This document shows positions 15,978-23,226 of a DNA stretch of 64,000 nucleotides, one piece after another. Positions within the stretch are counted from its first letter, which is position 1. The number at the start of each line of letters is the position of its first letter. The stretch covers positions 1 to 64,000 of the forward strand of contig CANNBP010000016.1 of the NCBI GenBank assembly GCA_947502885.1, written 5' to 3'. Made by a program: the position numbers and the translations under genes. Source of the stretch: an uncultured Aquimarina sp. Lineage in GTDB: Bacteria > Bacteroidota > Bacteroidia > Flavobacteriales > Flavobacteriaceae. Under the pieces are notes generated by a model. That model was given only the letters and a program-made list of their open reading frames with translations, ran no database searches and was not told the origin of the DNA.

Positions 15978-16172
15978 ATGGCTAAAACAAATATTACGAG
16001 AAGTTGGAGAGAGCAAAAGGTAATGCTCAAACGGAGATTCACTTTTTTATCTGATAAAGATTTTGAATTTGAAAATGATCAAAAAGAAATGATGCTTGAT
16101 AATCTTGCTATTAAACTTAAGAAAACCAGAGCAGAGTTAGAGTTGCTTTTCATTGAGCTACAGACCTATTGA
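15978..16172 (+). CDS. CsbD-like general stress protein
   Basis: A 64-residue helical, charged protein. The pattern WREQKVMLKRRFTFLSDKDF with DNLAIKLKKTRAELELLF fits the CsbD-related stress proteins of Bacteroidota, in which two KLKxKF-type helices pack together. It starts 9 bases after the glycosyltransferase stop and lies 23 bases before groES, so all three are probably co-transcribed. CsbD proteins are induced by general stress; their biochemical role is unclear. Confidence 0.65.
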   Translation: MAKTNITRSWREQKVMLKRRFTFLSDKDFEFENDQKEMMLDNLAIKLKKTRAELELLFIELQTY

Positions 16173-16194
16173 ACTACACTTAATAAAAATAATC

Positions 16195-16497
16195 ATGTAT
16201 AAATCTAAAATACAACCACTTGCTGATAGAGTACTGGTAAAAGTTGACATTGCAGAAGAAAAATCAAAAGGAGGTATTATTATACCAGATACTGCTAAGG
16301 AGAAACCTCAAAAAGGTGTTGTATTGGCTGTCGGAAAGGGTAAGAAAGATGAACCCATGACTGTAAAGGTTGGTGATGCCGTATTATATGAAAAATATTC
16401 TGGAACAGAAATTACTATTGAGGGTATTGATGCACTTATTATGAAAGAGTCGGATATCTTTGGCATTATTCGAGCAGTCAGCTTAGAACGTATATAA
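16195..16497 (+). CDS. groES: GroES-like co-chaperonin (solitary paralogue)
   Basis: A 100-residue co-chaperonin. It shows the family sequence IQPLADRVLVKVDIAEEKSKGG, the mobile loop with IIIPDTAKEKPQKG, VLAVGKGK, VKVGDAVLYEKYSGTEI and a final EGIDALIMKESDIFGII strand. Length and motifs fit GroES. I start at the ATG at 16195, since a TTG further upstream would overlap the CsbD-like gene. No groEL lies beside it, so this is probably a second, stress-induced copy. It would cap the chaperonin encoded elsewhere. Confidence 0.85.
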   Translation: MYKSKIQPLADRVLVKVDIAEEKSKGGIIIPDTAKEKPQKGVVLAVGKGKKDEPMTVKVGDAVLYEKYSGTEITIEGIDALIMKESDIFGIIRAVSLERI

Positions 16498-16645
16498 AAA
16501 TGTAAAAACAAGAGGGATTAAATGACTGTAGCGATTACTTCTAAGATTGCTAACCTTTTTTTTGGGAGGGTAACAGAATTATTATCGTTATGAGTGCTAG
16601 CATAGGCAAACTACAAAGTGTGACAACAAATATAAAACCTATGAA

Positions 16646-17767
16646 TTACAGTTTAATTCTTTTTTTTCCCGGTTTATTGATTGACTTCTTCATCAAAATA
16701 GTGAATCGGGTACCATTTATTGTATCACTTTCTAAGTTAACATAACCTCCATGGGCTTCTGCCACAATCTTAACTAATGTAAGTCCCATTCCCCAACTAT
16801 TTAATTGAATAGAATCATTATCTTTCTTTAGGAATTGAAAAATTTGACCTTGTCGTTCCTTAGGAATTGGCTTTCCATAGTTATGGATGGATAACTCCAC
16901 AGCTTCACCTAGATCTTTAATATTAATAGTAATGGGTGATTTGTATAATCCATATTTAACTGCATTAGATATAAGGTTTTCTATTAATCTTCGAATAGCA
17001 GTTCCATCAAATATTCCCACAATATTATCTGAAGTGTATTTAAATTCAAATTCATTGAAATAAATTGTTTCAGAATCTTTGTATATCTCATTAATAATTT
17101 TAAAGATATTGATTTCAGCAAACTCCAACATTATACCTTGACCTGCCTTTACTGTAATTGCATCCATCAAACTTTCTATAAGTCCAAGTGATTTGGTGAC
17201 ACTTTTTATTGCAATGTATTTCATTGTACTTACTAAATCTTCCCCTTCTTGACAATCTAACAATTCTAAGGAGGTTTTAGCAATAGAAAGGGGGTTACGG
17301 ATATCATGTGCTAATGTGCCCACAAGTTTTTCTTGCATATCCTGAATAGATTTCGAAAATGCTTCCACAGATTTAAGTGTAGCCAGTTCCATAAAGTATT
17401 TTAATAATTCACCTACATCCAATGTATATACATTGTTTAAGATTAAAACCTCTGTTAAGACTCTATTAAAAATAATATACTCCAGAATGATCTGGTCTAC
17501 AGTATAATTGGAAGATAAAGCTCTGTGTTTTCCATGTTGTGAACAGTTTTCAAAAATTTCGATGTATTTTTCATCAGGACAAGCATATATAGGATTACTA
17601 TATCTTGTCATTACATCCGAAATATCTTTTATAAAATAGCGTAAATGATCCTGTAAGATAACAACATCCATGTTTTTTGAAGAGAGAATTTCTTTTTTAA
17701 CTTGTTCCTCCCAGGTTTTGATTATTAAACTAATATTCTGAGCTATAATTTGACCTGTCTTCTTCAT
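16646..17767 (-). CDS. Sensor histidine kinase with RsbRD-like N-terminus
   Basis: A 373-residue soluble histidine kinase. Residues 1-135 are a helical, globin-like RsbRD-type sensor (IIAQNISLIIKTWEEQVKKEI). The HisKA domain has LAHDIRNPLS with phospho-acceptor His154, and the ATPase domain has LIENLISNAVKYG and a GMGLTLVK loop near residue 340. There is no membrane segment, so it senses an intracellular cue. It is convergent with the groES gene and has no response regulator beside it. Given its position it may report general stress for the genes around it, but that is inference. Confidence 0.85.
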   Translation of the reverse strand: MKKTGQIIAQNISLIIKTWEEQVKKEILSSKNMDVVILQDHLRYFIKDISDVMTRYSNPIYACPDEKYIEIFENCSQHGKHRALSSNYTVDQIILEYIIFNRVLTEVLILNNVYTLDVGELLKYFMELATLKSVEAFSKSIQDMQEKLVGTLAHDIRNPLSIAKTSLELLDCQEGEDLVSTMKYIAIKSVTKSLGLIESLMDAITVKAGQGIMLEFAEINIFKIINEIYKDSETIYFNEFEFKYTSDNIVGIFDGTAIRRLIENLISNAVKYGLYKSPITINIKDLGEAVELSIHNYGKPIPKERQGQIFQFLKKDNDSIQLNSWGMGLTLVKIVAEAHGGYVNLESDTINGTRFTILMKKSINKPGKKRIKL

Positions 17768-17808
17768 TGTAGTTATTCTAATCCGATAGCTAAAATTTAT
17801 TAATTCAT

Positions 17809-19602
17809 TTACAGATAAAAGAACACTTTATTCGGATAATTAAGAGCTGCTGACTGTACAAACGATTCCTTTAAAACACCATAGTTAGCATATTCCTTAT
17901 TCTTTTCTACTGCCCAACCAATATTGCCATAGTCAAAATGCCAATACTCTTTATGATCACACACAAAATCTTCATCCTCGAAAAGTTTCATCAGAAGTTT
18001 GCGATTTTTCTTTGCTTCTTCACTAATGTCAGGATGTTTAGGATAGCATTTTTCATTTAAATCAATATGTAGCCCATCATTGGTTCCAAAATCAAGTACA
18101 CATTTCTTTCGCAAATCATAAATCAGGGCATCAACAGCACCGCCTGTCGAATGGGTAGATTTTCTTTTGGGAGCAACAAAATTTGATAAAATTTTATTTA
18201 TTTCTTCTATTGATTTTTTTGGATATTTATTTTTCAAAAAACTGGCCTTTTGTTCTAATAGTTTTTGCTGATGCTTAAATGACCTCCAGGCTGATCTAAT
18301 AATTAGTTTTTTGCCCTGATTGTTCAGAAGTTCACTAATTCGCCCTATTTTTTTATACACCTCTTCTCTAACCAAATAACGATAGTTTTTCTGAATAGAT
18401 TTTTGAAAAATTAAGTTAAAATCCGAATCCTGAAGACTTATCAATGGAGAGTGATCTTCCTTGACAGTCATAACTGCTGTTTTCTTTTTGTGCAAGCTGT
18501 CTTTTTCTTCTACAATAGCACAATACTCTTCCCCATTGATAGGAGTAATGATATTTTTAAAAATGTAGGATGAGTTCATGGCTGTAACCAACGCCCCATA
18601 TTTTAATGTAAATGATACATCACTACCAACTTTTAAGTTTTCTTTTTTGGCGTTTATAATAATGTGATCGCCACCTGCTCCCAGGATTTCAACATCCAAT
18701 TTAGGAGTTAATCCAGCCACCATTACATCTTGAACCCCCATAGCTAGGATAGCTCGCCGTATTATGCCTTGGTCTTTGAATTTTGGTTTGTTACCAAAGG
18801 CGTTTAGACCAATCTCGCCATCTGGCATCGATGATTTGTTTTTCAATTCTATAACTTCAGCTACGAGCATAAAAGCATCTTGATAAAGTTTTGGAATCGG
18901 TTTTCCGGTTAAAGGCTCGTAGCCCAAAAATATAGATTCTCCTAATCTTAAATTATTTATCCTACCAACATCTTTTGTAGTACTGAACCAATTATAATTA
19001 GCTGAGTTTCCTCCTGAAATCACAGATAGTTTTATTTTGAACTTTTTTTCAATACTACTCGCAATAGAAGACAGCAATTCCATCTTTTCTGTTGTAGGTT
19101 TAACACCCGAAAAACAGGCAAGGTTTGTGCCTATTCCTGTGAGTTCAACTCCTCGAAGACTTAGTACTTTTTTAATGGTATTTTCGAGTTGGGAGGGTAA
19201 TATCCCTTCGCGCAAATCTCCTAATTCTACCATGACAATAACTTTATGGATCTTACCATGCAGGATAGCAAATTCTGAAAGCTTTTTTATAACAGACAAC
19301 TCCGAATTTAAACTCATATCGGTATCTAACACTACAGATTCTGCCTGACTTATCATAGGTGTTCTAATCAATAAAAAAGAAGCTTTTACCCCAGCAGCAC
19401 GCATTTCCTTTATATTTGATATTCTTGAGTCTGCAAGAATTTTAATCCCACTATTTACCAAAACATTAGCAATATGTGGATGTGCACAAACTCCTTTAGT
19501 AACGGCAATTATTTCTATGCCTTTTGATTTAAAAAGTGAACTTAACACCTTAGCGTTGTGGGCTATCTTACTAAGATTAATATTTATTCTTGGGGTTGGC
19601 AT
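17809..19602 (-). CDS. Amino-acid racemase fused to VanX-type D,D-dipeptidase
   Basis: A 597-residue two-domain enzyme. Residues 1-370 are a PLP-dependent fold-type III (alanine/ornithine racemase-like) domain: IAVTKGVCAHP carries the probable Schiff-base Lys36, and GGNSANY and RLGESIFLG bind PLP. Residues 400-597 are a M15 peptidase of the VanX/DdpX type: IRSAWRSF, STHSTGGAVDAL and EYWHFDYG (about 552-559) give the zinc ligands and catalytic Glu. Fusion of a racemase with a D-Ala-D-Ala-type dipeptidase suggests release and interconversion of D-amino acids from cell-wall dipeptides. Its start overlaps the DUF1611 gene by 19 bases, so the two are translationally linked. Confidence 0.8.
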   Translation of the reverse strand: MPTPRININLSKIAHNAKVLSSLFKSKGIEIIAVTKGVCAHPHIANVLVNSGIKILADSRISNIKEMRAAGVKASFLLIRTPMISQAESVVLDTDMSLNSELSVIKKLSEFAILHGKIHKVIVMVELGDLREGILPSQLENTIKKVLSLRGVELTGIGTNLACFSGVKPTTEKMELLSSIASSIEKKFKIKLSVISGGNSANYNWFSTTKDVGRINNLRLGESIFLGYEPLTGKPIPKLYQDAFMLVAEVIELKNKSSMPDGEIGLNAFGNKPKFKDQGIIRRAILAMGVQDVMVAGLTPKLDVEILGAGGDHIIINAKKENLKVGSDVSFTLKYGALVTAMNSSYIFKNIITPINGEEYCAIVEEKDSLHKKKTAVMTVKEDHSPLISLQDSDFNLIFQKSIQKNYRYLVREEVYKKIGRISELLNNQGKKLIIRSAWRSFKHQQKLLEQKASFLKNKYPKKSIEEINKILSNFVAPKRKSTHSTGGAVDALIYDLRKKCVLDFGTNDGLHIDLNEKCYPKHPDISEEAKKNRKLLMKLFEDEDFVCDHKEYWHFDYGNIGWAVEKNKEYANYGVLKESFVQSAALNYPNKVFFYL

Positions 19603-20675
19603 ACTAGAGGGGGTATATTAATTAAATCAGGGAATACTTCATAAAGCTTTTCTATCAACTTTCTACAGTCATTTTTTAAGACATCAGTGACAGGTAATTG
19701 GTACTTTTCTTCATAAGTCTTTGTTGTGTTTTTAATTTCTTGGTCATTCATACCTTCATGATTGATTGTAATTGCAATTACCTTAGATCCGGAGAAAACT
19801 TCTAACATTTTTATTTCACTTTCAAGTGTTGGCATTGGAATTCTAGGAAAATCACATCTGGTGCGCCTTTTTGGTGGATGTTGAAGGATAATAGCTTTAG
19901 GCATAGCGCCTCGTAGGATTGCACTTGAGGAGGTAAATGCAGGATGACTAAGTGCTCCCTGCCCTTCTACTACAATAATATCGGGTTGCTCTTTGAGTGC
20001 TTCCAGGATAGCATTTTCAACTTCTCCCGTTGCAAAACCAGAACTTAATACATCTATAGCAATACCGTATTTCGAACCTTGAAGTACCCCTGTCTGACCT
20101 GTAGTTATAAATATTGCGTTTAAGCCATCTTTTTTAAGAGCTTCTACTAATTTAAGTGCGGTAGTTCGTTTACCAACTGCACAATCTGTACCAGAAACTG
20201 TTATTACAGGAGTTTGAACGTCTCTTATACGTCCGGTAAAGTTGTGGAGTTTTTCTTTTAAAGGTGGTTTTCTTACATCAAAAATGGATACATTGTATTT
20301 TCTTGCAAGATCCATACAAACTTTATCTTCTGAAAGAAATTCTGGAAGCCCATTTACAATATGCATTCCAGATTCCATAGCAGTATAAATAATTTTTTTC
20401 TCAACATCACTAAGAAATGGTTCAAGAGGTGCAATGCCATAGATAAAATATTCTGGAATGCTATCCAACATTTCGATAGCTTGATTAAAATTTTGGAATA
20501 TTGGTATCGCATTTCTAATTCCATCCAGATACTCCCCAGCATCAAGACCTGATTTAGTACTATCTATAATACCAACGATTTTATACTTTTCGGAATGTCT
20601 GACAAGACCATTTGCGACTTTACCATCTAGTTTGCCAAATTCATTTTCGCAATATACTATTGCTGATGTTTTCAT
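19584..20675 (-). CDS. DUF1611 / DgcN-like P-loop enzyme
   Basis: A 363-residue member of DUF1611. The N-terminal Rossmann-like part (residues 1-130, VGIIDSTKSGLDAGE) is followed by a P-loop domain with VSGTDCAVGKRTTA (about 159-172), IFITTGQTG, and VEGQGALSHPAFT. DgcN of Pseudoalteromonas, from this family, is reported as a D-glutamate N-acetyltransferase. The downstream gene is an amino-acid racemase fused to a dipeptidase, so a D-amino-acid role fits well. Substrate is unproven. A 60-codon gene lies 43 bases upstream and may be the first gene of the operon. Confidence 0.75.
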   Translation of the reverse strand: MKTSAIVYCENEFGKLDGKVANGLVRHSEKYKIVGIIDSTKSGLDAGEYLDGIRNAIPIFQNFNQAIEMLDSIPEYFIYGIAPLEPFLSDVEKKIIYTAMESGMHIVNGLPEFLSEDKVCMDLARKYNVSIFDVRKPPLKEKLHNFTGRIRDVQTPVITVSGTDCAVGKRTTALKLVEALKKDGLNAIFITTGQTGVLQGSKYGIAIDVLSSGFATGEVENAILEALKEQPDIIVVEGQGALSHPAFTSSSAILRGAMPKAIILQHPPKRRTRCDFPRIPMPTLESEIKMLEVFSGSKVIAITINHEGMNDQEIKNTTKTYEEKYQLPVTDVLKNDCRKLIEKLYEVFPDLINIPPLVCQPQE

Positions 20676-20718
20676 ATGTAAGTGATATAAGATTAAAGAA
20701 ACCGACTTCAGAAAGGAT

Positions 20719-20901
20719 TTAACTTCCTACCAATGCTTTTGCGTACAGACCCAATTCCCATCTATCAGGGTCATTTTGAAATCCGCAATAGTAGATTCCA
20801 TCAATATATCGCTTTACTATCAGCGAAATACTAGGGTTTATTTTAGTAAATACTGTATCTCCTATTTTATATTTACCGATTACCATATTGTCAAGTTTCA
20901 T
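20719..20901 (-). CDS. 60-residue small protein, paralogue of the 14706 gene
   Basis: A 60-residue protein with GKYKIGDTVFTKINPSISL followed by VKRYIDGIYYCGFQNDP. It aligns with the 55-residue product at 14706-14873, sharing GDTV, a NP turn, a hydrophobic strand and IYYC. Small size and pattern suggest an SH3-like or YodC/DUF2158-type fold. It probably heads the D-amino-acid operon, 43 bases before the DUF1611 gene. Function unknown. Confidence 0.6.
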   Translation of the reverse strand: MKLDNMVIGKYKIGDTVFTKINPSISLIVKRYIDGIYYCGFQNDPDRWELGLYAKALVGS

Positions 20902-20987
20902 ATTTACTATATTATAATTTTTTAATACTTCATTTAATAAGATTTGATCCTTCTAGTCTTATCCTTAGAATTGTTAAGTTTCTTTAA

Positions 20988-21028
20988 ATTCCGGTGACTA
21001 TATAAGGACGGAAATAATCGCCGGAACC
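20988..21028 (-). promoter_or_regulatory. TTCCGG-stem hairpin upstream of the D-amino-acid operon
   Basis: TTCCGGTGA and TCGCCGGAA pair into a 9-bp stem (one G-U) around about 20 bases. It is a GC-rich island in very AT-rich DNA, about 90 bases upstream of the minus-strand gene starting at 20901. It may be a structured leader, a small RNA or an operator. The type is undecided. Confidence 0.45.
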
Positions 21029-21155
21029 TAAAGTTTTATTAGTGAATTACTAATAAAAGGAAACAGAAAAATGATTCAATGGCATTGATTTGTGTATTGT
21101 TTTAATATTTTCTTACTAAAGAATATTTGTTTTGTAAGGTTTTGTTCAACTTTAT

Positions 21156-21193
21156 AAAAAGAGGCAGAGTTTTGAATTTCTGCCTCTTTTTTT
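21156..21193. terminator. Hairpin terminator (symmetric)
   Basis: AAAGAGGCAGA pairs with TCTGCCTCTTT around a 10-base loop, flanked by A-run and T-run, so it could stop transcription in either direction. No firm gene lies directly upstream on the plus strand. Confidence 0.65.
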
Positions 21194-21336
21194 ACCTGAA
21201 AATGTTTTGTAGTATATATCAAATACTGCGCATGCATTATCATTTTGGTAATTCTAGGTCGTTCAAGATTCATTTTTTGAAAACGATTATATTCTCATTT
21301 TATAATATTTATTACAAAGATCTTTATAATTAATCG

Positions 21337-21525
21337 ATGGAAGGTTATACAATAGGAATTGAATGTTACATAAATCATAGGTTCCATTCTAACCTATTTA
21401 TACCAGTAAATTCAAATGACAAATGGTATTACTTAAATATTAAGAATGTAAATGGGAGAGTGTTTTATAATTGCGAAATCGAAATGTGCCATTTATGGCA
21501 CAAAAAACATTCTCATGCGTCATGA
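21337..21525 (+). CDS. Possible small protein (weak)
   Basis: A 62-codon frame with start ATG after TAATCG and a Cys/His-bearing end (NCEIEMCHLWHKKHSHAS). Composition is not absurd for a real protein, with aromatic-rich strands, but no family is recognised. A perfect TGTGCC-ATTTAT-GGCACA inverted repeat sits inside its 3' end, hinting that the region could instead be structured non-coding DNA. Confidence 0.3.
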   Translation: MEGYTIGIECYINHRFHSNLFIPVNSNDKWYYLNIKNVNGRVFYNCEIEMCHLWHKKHSHAS

Positions 21526-21626
21526 GTGAACAATATAAAACGTCTAACCCTATGTGCCATAGTGCCAAGCAAAGATATAATAGGATAAGGTTTTGGAATT
21601 AATGAAAGCAAATAAGGGTATAGCTC

Positions 21627-21724
21627 TTATGAAGCTATTAATACTGTAGAATGGCTTTTTATAAATGATTCTATTTCAAGCAAATTATCAATAGAATGGT
21701 TAGATATTTCAATCTTTCCCGCTA
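21627..21724 (-). repeat. Dispersed repeat, copy B (gene 3'-end remnant)
   Basis: The second copy of the repeat at 9964-10059. On the minus strand it reads AGKIEISNHSIDNLLEIESF then IKSHSTVLIAS and a stop. Over 30 aligned codons it differs from copy A at 11 of 90 bases, six of them third-codon positions. It ends at CCCGCTACTAAG, the point where the mobile island begins. Confidence 0.6.
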
Positions 21725-21732
21725 CTAAGTTG

Positions 21733-21771
21733 AAAGCCAGTTATTTATAAATCAAGTAATTGGCTTTTTTT
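21733..21771 (+). terminator. Terminator beside repeat copy B
   Basis: AAAGCCAGTTA pairs with TAATTGGCTTT around an AT-rich loop and is followed by a T-run. Repeat copy A has a hairpin at the same relative place, with unrelated stem sequence. Confidence 0.6.
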
Positions 21772-22194
21772 CTTCCCGAAATTCTCCCGAAAAGTTTGAA
21801 GACTGTTTATTTTAATGCTATGAAATGTATTCTATTGCATAGTATTTCGTAAGTATAATCTCTATTACTGCATCACAAAGGCATTTTCAGACTTCTTATT
21901 ATTACAACCAAGGGTAAAGCCAGTAAGCTTGTTAGTACTAATGTTTATCAAAGTTATGCTTTATGTTTTCTTGAATTTACGTGTAAAAAACTATAGGAGG
22001 CTAAAACAATGGCATAGGTAGGCTAATCGATACACCTCTCCCTGAAATAAAAAGTCAAAAAGTTTTGAGCAAAAAACAAAACGGAAGACCCCACCCCCCT
22101 TCTATATATTAGATTTCCTTTTTTGAGTCTAGGGGGTTATTTTAGCTACATACTGTAATCCTTCGGTCTTTGTCAAAATTTAGTTACTGGGTGT

Positions 22195-22226
22195 AAAAAA
22201 GCCTCTAATTTCTTAGAGACTCTTTA
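22195..22226 (-). terminator. Terminator of the lipocalin-like lipoprotein gene
   Basis: On the minus strand AGAGTCTCTAA and TTAGAGGCTTTTTT form an imperfect stem ending in a T-run, 18 bases past the stop of the gene at 22244-22657. Confidence 0.6.
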
Positions 22227-22243
22227 TTAATAGATCTTGAAGG

Positions 22244-22657
22244 TTATTTAGTAAATGTTTCCACTAGTGTCCCTTCTCCACTTATAATTGTATTCCATTT
22301 AAGGGTAGTTTCAGTAAGTTCCGTAATTTCTAATTTATATACTTCTGATCCCTGATCGGCATCATCCCAAGTGATAATAAGGTTATTATTGTCTTTACTC
22401 CATTTACCCGTCTCCAAAACATCCGCTCCATTAGCTCCAGAGCTTTTATAAGTAAAGATTGTTCTGTTATCAGAGGTGAACTCTACAATATCCTGAGATG
22501 TAACCTGATTTCCATTTAGTAAACTAGTTTGTTTTATCCAAGTTCCTATAAGTGCTACTTCTTGGTTATTCTCTGAGTTGTTATCATCATCACTTGAGCA
22601 AGCAAGCAAAGTGGCTGATACAATCGCAATCATTAAAATTAGTGTAAGTTTCTTCAT
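22244..22657 (-). CDS. Lipocalin-like surface lipoprotein
   Basis: A 137-residue lipoprotein with MKKLTLILMI... and a lipobox LLAC (Cys20) followed by SSDDDNN, the acidic run that marks export to the cell surface in Bacteroidota. The mature part fits the lipocalin-like fold common in this phylum (LIGTWIKQTSLLNG, TIFTYKSSG, GKWSKDNNNLIITW, KLEITELTETTLKW). Ligand unknown. It lies at the left end of the mobile island, divergent from the XRE gene; a perfect palindrome in the shared intergenic region may regulate both. Confidence 0.8.
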   Translation of the reverse strand: MKKLTLILMIAIVSATLLACSSDDDNNSENNQEVALIGTWIKQTSLLNGNQVTSQDIVEFTSDNRTIFTYKSSGANGADVLETGKWSKDNNNLIITWDDADQGSEVYKLEITELTETTLKWNTIISGEGTLVETFTK

Positions 22658-22772
22658 CTTTAATTTGGTTTTTAATTATTAGTAAAGTAATCCTGAAGCC
22701 TATGATATTCATAGTGGAATACCACATAACTCATATTTTCTGAGCCCAAATAAAAGGAATTTTCTTTAAAAA

Positions 22773-22788
22773 GACACATATATGTGTC
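22773..22788. promoter_or_regulatory. Perfect 16-bp palindrome, probable XRE operator
   Basis: GACACATATATGTGTC is a perfect palindrome placed 35 bases before the XRE regulator start and 115 bases before the divergent lipoprotein start. Small XRE proteins bind as dimers to such sites, so autoregulation of this gene, and control of the restriction operon behind it, is likely by analogy with C proteins. Confidence 0.6.
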
Positions 22789-22823
22789 CGAAAAAACAAA
22801 TTAAGACTATCATTTTTACGTAA

Positions 22824-23054
22824 ATGTTTAGCAAAGAAGAAATAGCTGTTTTAAAAAACACTGGTGATCGTATACGAGAAGTCAGAGAGAATAAAGGTTT
22901 GTCTCAAGATAGGTTGGCAATCGAAGCTGATATACCAAAAAATCAAGTTGGACGTATCGAAAGACACGAAATCAATACAACCTTGCTAACTCTTTATAAA
23001 ATTGCTAAAGCTTTGGATGTAGAGTTGAGAGATTTGATATATAATCAAGACTAA
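22824..23054 (+). CDS. XRE-family regulator (controller-protein-like)
   Basis: A 76-residue protein made almost entirely of one helix-turn-helix domain: IREVRENKGLSQDRLAIEADIPKNQVGRIERHEINTT, then LLTLYKIAKALDVELRDLI. Size and position just upstream of a restriction-modification operon match controller (C) proteins, which delay restriction until methylation is complete. C proteins are typical of type II systems; for type I this is less usual. A perfect palindrome lies 35 bases upstream of its start. Confidence 0.8.
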   Translation: MFSKEEIAVLKNTGDRIREVRENKGLSQDRLAIEADIPKNQVGRIERHEINTTLLTLYKIAKALDVELRDLIYNQD

Positions 23055-23226
23055 ATTCTATATCGATCTTTTGTCAAAATGTAGTAAAAACTGTAATCTT
23101 ACCCCATAAGAATAAATAAGGTTTCGTTATGATGCTGGTGAAAAGAAATAAATAAACTTCACCATTGATAATGTATTTAAAAACCCTTATTTTGTTGTAT
23201 TAAGATATAAACGATAAAATCCCTGA

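Larger units (their letters stand above)
20902..21336. other. Intergenic region with hairpin and terminator
   Basis: This stretch must hold the promoter of the minus-strand D-amino-acid operon. It contains the TTCCGG hairpin (20988-21028) and a bidirectional-looking terminator (21156-21193). Short overlapping open frames on both strands around 21076-21333 have no recognisable features and look like chance. Confidence 0.5.
21526..22243. other. Intergenic: repeat copy B and left end of the mobile island
   Basis: This holds dispersed repeat copy B, a terminator, the left copies of three short direct repeats shared with the right end near 36.6-36.8 kb, and the terminator of the lipoprotein gene at 22244. 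No gene is supported in it. Confidence 0.6.

Noticed and set aside
16520..16595. Short frame MTVAITSKIANLFF after groES
   Set aside because: Only 23 codons, no conserved pattern, and it lies between two convergent genes.
21076..21333. Overlapping frames on both strands (about 65 codons each)
   Set aside because: They share the same DNA with a terminator hairpin inside, so neither is likely coding.
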